Part shown: positions 15,450 to 23,598 of the stretch, piece after piece
Layout of the letters: each line of letters begins with the position of its first letter
Position numbering within the stretch: position 1 is the stretch's first letter
Source: SIG607 sp036307305
GTDB lineage: Bacteria > Bacillota > Clostridia > Oscillospirales > Acutalibacteraceae
NCBI GenBank assembly: GCA_036307305.1
Contig: JAXJXV010000023.1
Coordinates: forward strand, 37,877 to 101,876
Reading direction: 5' to 3'
Length of the DNA: 64,000 nucleotides
Made by a program: the position numbers and the translations under genes
The notes under the pieces: generated by a model
The model's input: only the letters and a program-made list of their open reading frames with translations
What the model was told of the DNA's origin: nothing
Databases searched by the model: none

Positions 15450-16367
15450 ATGAAAGAGTTTTATCCTGAAGGAACAAGAGCAAACAAAGGCGTTTATACT
15501 CAAAGCTTTCTGGAACAGGCAGTTATCAGCGGAGAAATACTTGAGGGTATGGTTCTGATTTGCGATGAGGAGCATAACCTTACCGTAGAGCTTGGCTCGA
15601 TGAAGGGCGTTATAAAACGTGAGGAAGGCGCTGTAGGTATATCTGAGGGACAGGTGAGAGATATAGCGCTTATAACCCGTGTGGGAAAAAGCGTCTGTTT
15701 TTTAGTGACAGGCTTTGAATATGACAGTCAGGGCGTAAAATATGCCGTGCTTTCCAGAAGAAAGGCTCAGGAAAGGTACAGACAGTACATAAAAGAAAGT
15801 ATGAGTGCAGGAGACGTTATCGAGGCTAAGGTGACTCATTTTGAGAGCTTCGGCGCTTTTTGCGATATAGGCTGCGGAGTGGTGGCGCTTCTTCCTATTG
15901 ACTGTATTTCGGTATCAAGGATTTTTCATCCTAAGGACCGTCTGAGCATTAATCAGACCATAAAGGCGGTGGTGAAAAATATCGGAGAAGATTTGAAAAT
16001 AACCCTTTCCCATAAAGAACTGCTGGGCAGTTGGGAGGAAAACGCCGCTTTGTTCAGTCCTCATCTCACGGTGTCGGGTGTGGTGCGAAGCGTAGAGGCT
16101 TACGGAATTTTTGTTGAGCTTACCCCGAATCTTGCGGGACTTGCCGAGTATTTCGAGGGTGTGCAGGTAGGAGATACGGTAAGCGTTTATATAAAAAGTA
16201 TAATCCCTGAAAAAATGAAGGTCAAACTTATTATTATTGACAAATGCGAAGAGGATTATACGCCTGAAACACATTATTTTTATGAGGGAGAGCATATTGA
16301 TTTATTTCGGTATTCTCCGCTTTTGTGCAGCAGAAACATATTTACGGATTTTAAAGAGGGTGATTAG
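15450..16367 (+). CDS. S1-domain RNA-binding protein
   Basis: This 305-residue protein resembles a short ribosomal-S1-like protein. It has an N-terminal degenerate S1 fold (about residues 30-110), a canonical S1 domain (SAGDVIEAKVTHFESFGAFC, about 120-195) and a second S1 domain (VSGVVRSVEAYGIFVELTPN, about 205-275). It probably binds mRNA or associates with ribosomes; in Clostridia such proteins are often annotated as small S1 or IspH-S1 relatives. The ATG at 15450 is preferred because AGAAGGG lies about 10 nt upstream; the ATG at 15441 is too close to it. The 3' end overlaps the terminator hairpin. Confidence 0.8.
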   Translation: MKEFYPEGTRANKGVYTQSFLEQAVISGEILEGMVLICDEEHNLTVELGSMKGVIKREEGAVGISEGQVRDIALITRVGKSVCFLVTGFEYDSQGVKYAVLSRRKAQERYRQYIKESMSAGDVIEAKVTHFESFGAFCDIGCGVVALLPIDCISVSRIFHPKDRLSINQTIKAVVKNIGEDLKITLSHKELLGSWEENAALFSPHLTVSGVVRSVEAYGIFVELTPNLAGLAEYFEGVQVGDTVSVYIKSIIPEKMKVKLIIIDKCEEDYTPETHYFYEGEHIDLFRYSPLLCSRNIFTDFKEGD

Positions 16368-16390
16368 TCACTCTCTTTAATTATTTTGTT
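16351..16390 (+). terminator. Terminator overlapping the S1 gene 3' end
   Basis: TTAAAGAGGGTGA pairs with TCACTCTCTTTAA (one mismatch) around TTAG, the loop including the stop codon, followed by an interrupted T stretch. Confidence 0.75.
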
Positions 16391-16417
16391 GACTAAAAAA
16401 GGAAATGATGATACAAT
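16389..16417 (+). promoter_or_regulatory. Promoter of the two-cohesin dockerin protein
   Basis: TTGACT, a 17-bp spacer and TACAAT, directly after the terminator. Confidence 0.65.
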
Positions 16418-16450
16418 GAATGTGAATATTTATAAAGAGAGAGTTATGAT

Positions 16451-18352
16451 ATGAGAAAAATAACTGCGCTTATACTTTGTTTAATATTGGTTTTGTCATT
16501 TACGGTGTTGCCCGTGTCTGCAGACGGCATTGACGATTCTGTTAATGATGCAGGGGAATTTTTTGACGCCTTTGAAGTAATGCTGGGTTCTGCCGACGCT
16601 ACACCGTATACTTCTGTTACTTTGCCTCTGAGTATTCTTAACAATCAGGGCTTTGCGGTAATGAAGCTTACGTTAAGCTATGATACCGAGGCTATCACTT
16701 TGACCGACGTTCAAAGCGAAATAGACGTTCAGTTCACGCAGAATGACGGTTATGCTGTTGTTACCTTTTTCAGTCTTGGAAGTGACTATGCCGTATCAGG
16801 TAAGGTGGCAGACCTCGTTTTCTCTCTTGAAGCCTGTTCGGGAAATAACGAAATAGCCGTTACTGCAGAAGAAGGAGATATCTGTAATAACAAGGCAGAG
16901 GTTTTGCTTCCTCAGTTCACAAACGGACATATTGTCAGCGAGTGTAATCATATCTATACATATATAGAAACAGTCTCCGCAAGCTGTTCCAGTGAGGGAA
17001 GAATAGTATACAGATGTAATATATGTGATGATGAGCTGATTACGTATATAGATAAAACAGAGCACGTAGCAAAGGATAAATGGGAAACCGTTGTACAGTC
17101 TGACTGCGATGACGAGGGTATAAGCGGTCTGCTTTGTCAGTATTGCGGTGAAATTCTTGACAGTCGGTCTATTGCTCCTCTTGGACATAAATACGGTGAA
17201 TATACGGTAACAATAGAGCCTTCCTGCGAGGAGGTAGGCGTACGTTACCGTGACTGCGCTGTTTGTAATCATAGAGAGGTAAGCGATATAGCGCCTCACG
17301 GACACGATAACGGTCATTGGCGTACGACCATTCCCTCGGACTGCGTTAATTCGGGTGTTGCTTCCCGCCACTGCAATGAGTGTGATAAGGTACTTGAAAC
17401 CATGACCACCCAGGTTGGAGAGCATTTTATGAGCTGGGTAACTACCGTAGAGCCTACCTGTAGCAGTGAGGGTAAAGAAGAGTATCTGTGCGTTATCTGC
17501 GGAGAAGAAAAACAGCAGAGCAGAGCAATAGATAAGCTTTCCCATATTCACGGTGAGGAGGAAACGGTCAGCTATCCTACCTGTAGTCAGAAAGGACTTG
17601 CAGAAACTAAATGTGAGCTTTGCGGTGAGGTGGTTGCTTCCCGTGAGATAGATGAACTGGGACACGAAAAAGGCGCACTTGTCGTTGTAAAGGCTCCCAC
17701 AAGCGAAAATGACGGCGAGGGAACGTATGGCTGTAAGAAATGCGGCGCAGTATTGGAAAGCGTCGTTTTAGATAAGACCGATGGAAAAATTTATATGAAT
17801 GATACCTCGGTTGCAGTAGGCGAAACGGTAAAGATTCCCGTATACATAGAAAATAACAGCGGTTTCTCGGTTGGTATTATCCGTGTTGAGTACGACGTTA
17901 AAGCCCTCCTTCTGAAAAATATAATTGCGGGTGATATAACCGACGATATTACAGTGGGTTATGTGGGCGAGGGTGAAATTAACGTTCTCCTTTCTCCAGA
18001 AAAGGAAAACTTCAGTAAAAACGGTGTTCTTTTCTATATTGAGGTTGCTCTTACCGAAAATGCCGGATACGGAAAAATCGAGCTTAGCTATGACCCGCAA
18101 AACGATTTCAGCGCTGAAAACGGCGACCGCGTATTCTTTAACCTGAGCGGCGCAAAGGTTACCGTAGAAAGCAGTGCTGTTGTTGGCGACGCAAACGGCG
18201 ACGGTGTAGTTGATACCATTGACCTTGCATTAATGAAGCTGCACCTTGCAGCAGTCGATGTTGATATTACTGATGCGGCTGATATTAACGGTGACGGAAA
18301 AATCACTACCACAGACCTTGCAATGATTAAAATTTTACTCTTAAGTAATTAA
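16451..18352 (+). CDS. Scaffoldin-like protein: two cohesin-like domains, Cys3His repeats, dockerin
   Basis: This 633-residue secreted protein starts with a signal peptide (about 1-24). A cohesin-like beta-sandwich follows (about 45-160), then seven repeats of about 40 residues with pattern C-x9-C-x2-C-x12-H (about 165-440), and a second cohesin-like domain (about 445-575) beginning SVAVGETVKIPVYIENNSGF. It ends in a type I dockerin with two calcium loops (GDANGDGVVDTIDLALMK and DINGDGKITTTDLAMIK). Cohesins bind dockerins of partner proteins, so this protein could both receive and donate docking contacts, like ScaA/ScaC adaptors of Ruminococcus cellulosomes. No catalytic domain is present. 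Cohesin calls rest on pattern recognition; the dockerin is unmistakable. Confidence 0.82.
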   Translation: MRKITALILCLILVLSFTVLPVSADGIDDSVNDAGEFFDAFEVMLGSADATPYTSVTLPLSILNNQGFAVMKLTLSYDTEAITLTDVQSEIDVQFTQNDGYAVVTFFSLGSDYAVSGKVADLVFSLEACSGNNEIAVTAEEGDICNNKAEVLLPQFTNGHIVSECNHIYTYIETVSASCSSEGRIVYRCNICDDELITYIDKTEHVAKDKWETVVQSDCDDEGISGLLCQYCGEILDSRSIAPLGHKYGEYTVTIEPSCEEVGVRYRDCAVCNHREVSDIAPHGHDNGHWRTTIPSDCVNSGVASRHCNECDKVLETMTTQVGEHFMSWVTTVEPTCSSEGKEEYLCVICGEEKQQSRAIDKLSHIHGEEETVSYPTCSQKGLAETKCELCGEVVASREIDELGHEKGALVVVKAPTSENDGEGTYGCKKCGAVLESVVLDKTDGKIYMNDTSVAVGETVKIPVYIENNSGFSVGIIRVEYDVKALLLKNIIAGDITDDITVGYVGEGEINVLLSPEKENFSKNGVLFYIEVALTENAGYGKIELSYDPQNDFSAENGDRVFFNLSGAKVTVESSAVVGDANGDGVVDTIDLALMKLHLAAVDVDITDAADINGDGKITTTDLAMIKILLLSN

Positions 18353-18355
18353 ATT

Positions 18356-18385
18356 AAAAAAAGCGGTTGGAAACAACTGCTTTTT
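18356..18385 (+). terminator. Terminator after the two-cohesin protein
   Basis: AAAGCGGTTG pairs with CAACTGCTTT around GAAA (one G-T pair) and is followed by a T run. Confidence 0.85.
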
Positions 18386-18387
18386 AC

Positions 18388-18416
18388 TTGCATAAAGCAA
18401 ATGATTGATGTAGAAT
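18388..18416 (+). promoter_or_regulatory. Promoter of mrp
   Basis: TTGCAT, a 17-bp spacer and TAGAAT, about 35 nt before the ATG. Confidence 0.6.
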
Positions 18417-18450
18417 ACTATTGTTAAATTATTTTTTAAAGGTGATAAAA

Positions 18451-19272
18451 ATGAGTGAATGTACACACGACTGCAGTACCTGTTCTGCAAAATGCTCTGA
18501 CAGAAAGCCTGACAGTCTTATTGAGCCTACTAACGAGCTTAATAATATTAAAAAGGTTATCGGTGTAGTCAGCGGTAAGGGCGGCGTTGGTAAATCAATG
18601 GTTACCTCACTTCTTGCCGTAGCTATGAGAAAAAAGGGTAAAGAGGTTGCCGTGCTTGATGCAGATATTACGGGTCCCTCTATTCCTAAGGCTTTCGGTA
18701 TAAACGAAAGGGCAGAGGGCAACGATTTGGGTATTTTCCCTGCTGTTACCAAAAACGGCATAAAACTAATGTCTATAAATCTGCTTCTTGAGGACGCAGA
18801 GGCTCCTGTTGTATGGCGCGGCCCTGTTATTGCAGGTGCGGTAAAGCAGTTCTGGAGTGACGTTATCTGGAATGACGTTGATTATATGTTCGTTGACTGC
18901 CCTCCCGGAACGGGCGACGTTCCCCTAACCGTTTTCCAAAGCCTTCCGCTAAGCGGAATTATTATCGTAACCTCTCCTCAGGACCTTGTTTCAATGATAG
19001 TTAAAAAGGCATACAAAATGGCGGAAATGATGAACATTCCCGTTCTTGGTATTGTGGAAAATATGAGCTATATTGAGTGTCCCGACTGCAAAAAGAAAAT
19101 ACATCTTTTCGGAGAGGGTAAAACCAGCAGCGTAGCAGAGGAACTTGGTGTCGAACTACTTGCCGAAATGCCTATAAACCCCGATAATGCGGTTATGGTG
19201 GATAACGGCTGTATTGAAAACGCTGACGTTTCCATTATGGATAAGGCAGTAGAAATGCTTGAAAAACTGTAA
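18451..19272 (+). CDS. mrp: Mrp/NBP35-family Fe-S cluster carrier ATPase
   Basis: This 273-residue P-loop ATPase has the deviant Walker A GKGGVGKS at residues 42-49, the switch motif FVDCPPGTGD and the C-terminal CPDC pair that binds a bridging Fe-S cluster. The N-terminus carries an extra cysteine-rich segment (CTHDCSTCSAKC). Mrp/ApbC proteins deliver Fe-S clusters to target enzymes in the cytoplasm. The ATG at 18451 is chosen because AAAGGTGAT precedes it; the in-frame TTG at 18421 lacks one. Monocistronic, with its own promoter and terminator. Confidence 0.92.
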   Translation: MSECTHDCSTCSAKCSDRKPDSLIEPTNELNNIKKVIGVVSGKGGVGKSMVTSLLAVAMRKKGKEVAVLDADITGPSIPKAFGINERAEGNDLGIFPAVTKNGIKLMSINLLLEDAEAPVVWRGPVIAGAVKQFWSDVIWNDVDYMFVDCPPGTGDVPLTVFQSLPLSGIIIVTSPQDLVSMIVKKAYKMAEMMNIPVLGIVENMSYIECPDCKKKIHLFGEGKTSSVAEELGVELLAEMPINPDNAVMVDNGCIENADVSIMDKAVEMLEKL

Positions 19273-19274
19273 AT

Positions 19275-19301
19275 AAAAAACAGCCGCGAGGCTGTTTTTT
19301 T
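19275..19301 (+). terminator. Terminator after mrp
   Basis: AAAAACAGCC pairs with GGCTGTTTTT around GCGA, with a T run. The A-rich left arm could also serve the convergent ribbon-helix-helix gene. Confidence 0.88.
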
Positions 19302-19473
19302 ATTCCTTTTCCTCTAAATTATCAAGAGCGTATTTACAGCACTGAAGAACAAGAAGGATAAAGGAAATATTGTTTTTTGCTGCGAGAAGATTCAGCTTTT
19401 CAAAAAGAGGTTCTGTAAATCTGATGGTTCTGGATATATTTGCGGATTTAAGTTCTGAATTTATTTTAAACAT
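19300..19473 (-). CDS. Small ribbon-helix-helix protein
   Basis: This 57-residue protein has a short beta-strand (SRTIRFTEPL) followed by two helices, the pattern of a ribbon-helix-helix (CopG/Arc-type) DNA-binding protein that acts as a dimer. The ATG at 19473 follows AAGGAGTGG. It is divergent from a 59-residue cysteine-rich protein. An inverted repeat between them (TGTAACCA/TGGTTGCA, 19524-19542) may be its operator. No toxin gene is adjacent, so an antitoxin role is not supported. Confidence 0.62.
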   Translation of the reverse strand: MFKINSELKSANISRTIRFTEPLFEKLNLLAAKNNISFILLVLQCCKYALDNLEEKE

Positions 19474-19521
19474 TATAACCACTCCTTATATCACTATTAT
19501 GTTGCAAAAAACACTATATTT

Positions 19522-19543
19522 ATGTAACCAAAAGTGGTTGCAT
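19522..19543. promoter_or_regulatory. Inverted repeat between the ribbon-helix-helix gene and its divergent neighbour
   Basis: ATGTAACCA and TGGTTGCAT are inverted around AAAG with one mismatch. The right half overlaps the -35 box (TTGCAT, 19538-19543) of the rightward promoter. Confidence 0.5.
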
Positions 19544-19566
19544 TTATGAATTGGTTGTGCTAAAAT
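19538..19566 (+). promoter_or_regulatory. Promoter of the 59-residue cysteine-rich protein
   Basis: TTGCAT, a 17-bp spacer and TAAAAT, ending 17 nt before the GTG start. Confidence 0.6.
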
Positions 19567-19583
19567 GAATAAGGGTGATTTGA

Positions 19584-19763
19584 GTGGAATGTGAAAATAT
19601 ATTTTGTATTTATGAGAAAAATCAAAAATGTATTTTGGAAACAATAAGTTTGGATTTTCAAGGGTGTTGCCAATCTTGTATATATGTGGATTTAGAAGAG
19701 GATGAACTTTTGAAACTTAAAGATAAAATGTTAAATAGTTTCAATAAGATTGATGATGACTGA
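19584..19763 (+). CDS. 59-residue cysteine-rich protein
   Basis: A short gene starting at GTG 19584, behind AAGGGTGAT, and ending with TGA at 19763. The product begins MECENIFCIYEKNQKCILE and has six cysteines in its first 32 residues (C3, C8, C16, C28, C29, C32), followed by an acidic helix. The cysteine pattern suggests metal binding. Proteins of this appearance recur in Clostridia, often near mobile or phage genes. A good promoter, ribosome-binding site and terminator support it as real. Function unknown. Confidence 0.65.
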   Translation: MECENIFCIYEKNQKCILETISLDFQGCCQSCIYVDLEEDELLKLKDKMLNSFNKIDDD

Positions 19764-19773
19764 ACTTCATTAT

Positions 19774-19807
19774 GGGTGATGATATTATTTTATCATCACC
19801 CCGTTTT
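19774..19807 (+). terminator. Shared hairpin between convergent genes
   Basis: GGGTGATGAT pairs with ATCATCACCC around ATATTATT, followed by CGTTTTCTT. It overlaps the last codons of the leftward 188-residue gene. Confidence 0.65.
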
Positions 19808-20351
19808 CTTTATATAAAAGTCCTGCAAAAAGGGTGGGTGAAAATTCCTTTGGACAAATAGAGCTTAGCTCGTCGGGTAATATTGTATTAAAAAGGAGTG
19901 GCGGTTCGTTATAAAAATGGGCGTCGACTCTATTGTTACACAGCATTGGCATAACCCCTGTTCTTCTATATATATCATAGGAAAACTCAGGAAGCTTTTC
20001 GCCCACAAAATATACGGCCTTTGATAATAGGCAAATATTATTGAGCTGTTCCTCCGTAATGTGTGGACAGCTTAAACAAACGGTTTTGTTACGGTTTTCT
20101 CTGAGTTTTTGCTCTAAAAAATAAACAGACAGAGTTTGTATATATTCTTGCGGTATCGGTTCAGAATTCGTATAAATATTATGCGTGATTATTTGCCGTA
20201 GCTTTTTTTCGGCTGATAAGCTGCCTTTTTTGTGGGATAAACGGAATATGCAGATTTCGCCCCACTGGGTCGTGAACAGCTCGTAGTAGGCGCGGTCGGC
20301 TTTTTTTACGGCGGATTTTTTTAAGGGTGATTTTACCAGCAGACAAAGCAT
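19785..20351 (-). CDS. Unrecognised 188-residue protein
   Basis: I do not recognise this family. The protein is soluble, with no signal peptide or membrane helix. The N-terminus is basic (VKSPLKKSAVKKADRA). A central CLSCPH segment and scattered cysteines are visible but no clear catalytic motif. An AAAGGTTGATGAT site precedes the ATG. It is divergent from the sugar transferase and convergent with the 59-residue gene. Codon use looks native, and length and placement support a real gene. Confidence 0.6.
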   Translation of the reverse strand: MLCLLVKSPLKKSAVKKADRAYYELFTTQWGEICIFRLSHKKGSLSAEKKLRQIITHNIYTNSEPIPQEYIQTLSVYFLEQKLRENRNKTVCLSCPHITEEQLNNICLLSKAVYFVGEKLPEFSYDIYRRTGVMPMLCNNRVDAHFYNEPPLLFNTILPDELSSICPKEFSPTLFAGLLYKENGVMIK

Positions 20352-20368
20352 ATATCATCAACCTTTAC

Positions 20369-20396
20369 TTGACAAAATCGGGGAATTATATATACT
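20369..20396 (+). promoter_or_regulatory. Promoter of the sugar-transferase operon
   Basis: A perfect TTGACA, a 16-bp spacer and TATACT, about 50 nt before the ATG. Confidence 0.65.
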
Positions 20397-20446
20397 AATA
20401 TATATAGTTGAATTTTTGCTTTTAACTCATAATCAGAGGTAATATA

Positions 20447-21823
20447 ATGAAAATTTTAATGCAGCTGAGAAAAACCGTAATGTTTATAATCAAATTTATG
20501 ATTGTAGCGTCTATGACTTTAGGTTTTATTGACGTGTGGTACAGAAATTACGGTGATTTCCTTTATTCCTGGGGAAGTAACTTCGTTGTGATGATATCGT
20601 ACCTTTTGCTTCTCGTTGTTTTTGCCGAATTGTACGGCGCTTTTAAGGTTGGTGTCAACCGACTTCACGAGGTTGTCTACAGCCTTTGCCTTGCGGCAGT
20701 GTTTACGAATATTATACTTTATTTTGAACTTTGTCTTATTGCCCGTCAGTTAGTTGACCTTGCGCCGTATATCAGGGGCTTTATTTATCAGATAGTTATT
20801 GCGGTAATAGGTACGACCTGCGCCAATACGATTTATTTCAGACTTTACCCCGCAAGAAGAATGTTGGCGATTTTCGCGGACGACGAAGAGGGAACGGCAA
20901 TAATCCGTAAAATGTCCAAAATTCCCGACCGTTTTAATATTGAACGCGGCGTTTCGGTGACAAGAAAAAGCGTTGATGAAATAAAGGAAATTATCGATGA
21001 CTTTGAAGCGGTGCTTCTTTGCGATATTGAAAAGGGTAAAAAGAGTGATTTGCTCAGATATTGCTATGCAAAGCAAAAGCGAACCTATGTGCTTCCCTCC
21101 AGCGCAGACGTAATTATCAGAAACTCCGACCAGATACAGATTTTTGATACGCCTGTTATGATGTGCCGTAACAGAGGACTTCGTCTTGAGCAGGAGCTTG
21201 TTAAAAGAATAATTGATATCTTGGTGTCGGTTGTGGGTATAGCAATTACCTCGCCCATTATGCTTATAGTAGCACTTGCAATAAAGCTTTACGACAGAGG
21301 CCCCGTGTTCTTTAAACAAAACCGCGTTACAAAGGACGGAAAAATATTCAACGTGCTGAAATTCCGTTCTATGATAGTTGACGCCGATAAGGACGGCGCC
21401 AAAAAGGCTGAAAACGATGACGACAGAATAACTCCCGTAGGTAAAATCATACGTCCTTTCAGACTTGATGAGCTTCCGCAGTTTTTCAATATACTCTTTG
21501 GTGATATGTCCCTTGTGGGTCCCCGTCCAGAGCGTGTTGAAAACGTTTACGAATATACACAGAAATACCCCGATTTCAATTTGCGCCACCGTGTAAAAGG
21601 CGGTCTTACGGGATATGCGCAGATTTACGGAAAATACAATACCAGTCCTGAAGATAAGCTTAAAATGGACCTTATTTATATTGAACAGTATTCAATATTC
21701 CTTGATTTCAAGCTTATTCTTATGACAATAAAAATTTTATTTATGAAAGAAAGCACAGAAGGCTTTGATGCAAAAGCAAACGCGCATATAAAGGCTCCTG
21801 ACAGAAAGGAAGAAATGAAATGA
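20447..21823 (+). CDS. Polyprenyl-phosphate sugar-1-phosphate transferase
   Basis: This 458-residue membrane protein has four to five N-terminal helices (about 1-130), a CoA-binding-like middle region, another helix near 265-290, and a C-terminal bacterial sugar-transferase domain. The catalytic domain shows NVLKFRSM and DELPQFFNILFGDMSLVGPR. WbaP/CpsE-type enzymes transfer a sugar phosphate from a nucleotide sugar to undecaprenyl phosphate, starting capsule or exopolysaccharide units. It overlaps the downstream nucleotidyltransferase gene by 4 nt. The other glycosyltransferases needed are not nearby, and the sugar donor cannot be read from sequence. Confidence 0.88.
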   Translation: MKILMQLRKTVMFIIKFMIVASMTLGFIDVWYRNYGDFLYSWGSNFVVMISYLLLLVVFAELYGAFKVGVNRLHEVVYSLCLAAVFTNIILYFELCLIARQLVDLAPYIRGFIYQIVIAVIGTTCANTIYFRLYPARRMLAIFADDEEGTAIIRKMSKIPDRFNIERGVSVTRKSVDEIKEIIDDFEAVLLCDIEKGKKSDLLRYCYAKQKRTYVLPSSADVIIRNSDQIQIFDTPVMMCRNRGLRLEQELVKRIIDILVSVVGIAITSPIMLIVALAIKLYDRGPVFFKQNRVTKDGKIFNVLKFRSMIVDADKDGAKKAENDDDRITPVGKIIRPFRLDELPQFFNILFGDMSLVGPRPERVENVYEYTQKYPDFNLRHRVKGGLTGYAQIYGKYNTSPEDKLKMDLIYIEQYSIFLDFKLILMTIKILFMKESTEGFDAKANAHIKAPDRKEEMK

Positions 21824-22701
21824 GTTTTCATGCAGCACTTGTAGTAATGGCGGCAGGTATGGGAAGTCGCTTCGGCGGACTTAAACAGCTTGAGCCTATT
21901 GGTAAAAACGGAGAGGTTATTCTTGACTTTTCTGTATACGACGCTATTGAAGCGGGTTTCGACAAGATTGTGTTTGTAATCAAGCACGAAATAGAGGATG
22001 ATTTCAAACGTCTTGTGGGTGACCGTATCGCAAAAAAGGTTGAGGTAGAGTACGTGTATCAGGAGATAGACGCGCTGCCTGAGGGCTATACTGCTCCTTT
22101 AGACAGAACGAAGCCTTGGGGTACGGGTCATGCAATTCTTTGCTGTAAGGATGCTGTTAGCACACCCTTTGCAGTTGTTAATGCAGACGACTATTACGGT
22201 AAAACCGCATTTTCAAAAATATATAACTACCTTAAAGAACAGACGGGCGAGTTCGGTATGGTTGGCTTCCGTCTTGTGAATACCCTTACCGAAAACGGAA
22301 CGGTTTCCCGTGGTGTTTGCTCAGAGGAAAACGGTTTTCTTACTGAGGTTGAGGAAAGAACCAAAATCGACGCTGACTGCCGTTATACCCTTGACGGAGA
22401 AAGCTGGACTGAAATGTCACCCGATACCGTAGTGTCAATGAATATGTGGGGCTTTACTCCCGATATATTCGGTTATCTCGATAAGGGATTTAAAGAGTTT
22501 TTAAACGAAAATATTGAGGTTCCCAAATCCGAATATTTCTTGCCAAGCGTTGTTGGAGAGCTTATTGAAAAGGGCGAGAAAAAGGTGCGCGTTCTTGTTG
22601 CTGAAGATAAATGGTACGGTGTAACCTATAAAGAGGATAAGGATTCTGTTGTAAAGGCAATCACTGCTCTTATGGATGAGGGACTTTACGAAAGTATATA
22701 A
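21820..22701 (+). CDS. Sugar nucleotidyltransferase family protein
   Basis: This 293-residue NTP-transferase fold has the signature LVVMAAGMGSRFGGLKQLEP near the N-terminus and a metal-binding VNADDYYG segment at about residue 125. Such enzymes join a sugar-1-phosphate to an NTP. The gene is translationally coupled to the sugar transferase (4-nt overlap), so it may supply its donor. Close relatives are often found with NahK-like kinases; one lies 40 kb away at 62018. Substrate not determinable. Confidence 0.82.
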   Translation: MSFHAALVVMAAGMGSRFGGLKQLEPIGKNGEVILDFSVYDAIEAGFDKIVFVIKHEIEDDFKRLVGDRIAKKVEVEYVYQEIDALPEGYTAPLDRTKPWGTGHAILCCKDAVSTPFAVVNADDYYGKTAFSKIYNYLKEQTGEFGMVGFRLVNTLTENGTVSRGVCSEENGFLTEVEERTKIDADCRYTLDGESWTEMSPDTVVSMNMWGFTPDIFGYLDKGFKEFLNENIEVPKSEYFLPSVVGELIEKGEKKVRVLVAEDKWYGVTYKEDKDSVVKAITALMDEGLYESI

Positions 22702-22753
22702 ATGTTGTCGTTGCTTTATGAAAATATGTACGTATTAATAACTTAAAATGCGA

Positions 22754-22782
22754 TTGACAAAGCAGAATATTTATGGTAGACT
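22754..22782 (+). promoter_or_regulatory. Promoter of the cohesin-dockerin adaptor gene
   Basis: A perfect TTGACA, a 17-bp spacer and TAGACT. Confidence 0.65.
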
Positions 22783-22815
22783 TTAATAAAATTATAGTGT
22801 AGGTTGGTGTCGGCA

Positions 22816-23475
22816 ATGAAAAAAATTCTTTGTGTTATTTTATCCTTTGCTATGCTTTTGTGCCTTTCTTTAAGTGCAAATGCATATACAATTAATAAGG
22901 ATGACGCTGAAATCGGCGCAGGTGATATTTTCGGTGACGCTGCCGTTTATTTCGATGATGCATCTGTAAAGAACGGCGAATCTGTTACGGTTGATTTGAT
23001 GATAATCGATAATGTTGGCTTTACAGAGCTTAATATTGCGTTAACTCTTGATAACGGTATAACCGTTGAAACCGTTGCCAACGGTGAGCTTGGAGAGGCT
23101 TCTCTTGTTGACGGCAAGGTTGTTGTTACAAGTGACGAAGAAATCGAGGCAGACGGCTGTATTGCAAAGATTACCTTTAAGGCAGAGGCAGAGGGTAATA
23201 AAAATATAATTATTAACGTCGTTGCTAAAAACGGAGATAAAGCTGTAAACATAAGCGGTTCCGACTGTGTTATTGTTGTTGAGGCTAAAGAGGAAGAAAC
23301 GGTTCGCGGTGATATCGACGGTGATGGAGCTCTTGGTACTACAGACCTTGCGTTACTTAAACTTGCCCTTGCTAACGGAACACAAAATGAACTTAATAAT
23401 GCCGATGTTGACGGCGACGGAGTTATAAACACTTCTGACCTTGCAAAAATGAAGCTTGTTCTTGCAGGAATATAA
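22816..23475 (+). CDS. Small adaptor scaffoldin: one cohesin-like domain plus dockerin
   Basis: This 219-residue secreted protein has a signal peptide (MKKILCVILSFAMLLCLSLS), one cohesin-like domain (about 38-160; SVKNGESVTVDLMIIDNVGF opens it) and a type I dockerin (about 165-219) with calcium loops GDIDGDGALGTTDLALLK and DVDGDGVINTSDLAKMK. The architecture matches ScaC-type adaptors that convert one cohesin-dockerin specificity to another. The ATG at 22816 is chosen over an in-frame TTG at 22804 because it directly begins the signal peptide. Monocistronic. Confidence 0.82.
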   Translation: MKKILCVILSFAMLLCLSLSANAYTINKDDAEIGAGDIFGDAAVYFDDASVKNGESVTVDLMIIDNVGFTELNIALTLDNGITVETVANGELGEASLVDGKVVVTSDEEIEADGCIAKITFKAEAEGNKNIIINVVAKNGDKAVNISGSDCVIVVEAKEEETVRGDIDGDGALGTTDLALLKLALANGTQNELNNADVDGDGVINTSDLAKMKLVLAGI

Positions 23476-23492
23476 AACCTTTAGTCGAAATC

Positions 23493-23526
23493 ATACCGAA
23501 CTGTGTAAGCGGTTCGGTATTTTTTT
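23493..23526 (+). terminator. Terminator after the adaptor gene
   Basis: ATACCGAAC pairs with GTTCGGTAT around a 10-nt loop and is followed by a T run. Confidence 0.88.
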
Positions 23527-23527
23527 A

Positions 23528-23556
23528 TTGCGTTTTTATATACGTTATAGTATACT
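23528..23556 (+). promoter_or_regulatory. Promoter of the second adaptor pair
   Basis: TTGCGT, a 17-bp spacer and TATACT. The TATACTTACTATGTAT segment recurs at the 28.9-kb promoter. Confidence 0.55.
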
Positions 23557-23598
23557 TACTATGTATACAGACACATTATTTAAAAGGAGAGTGACAAG

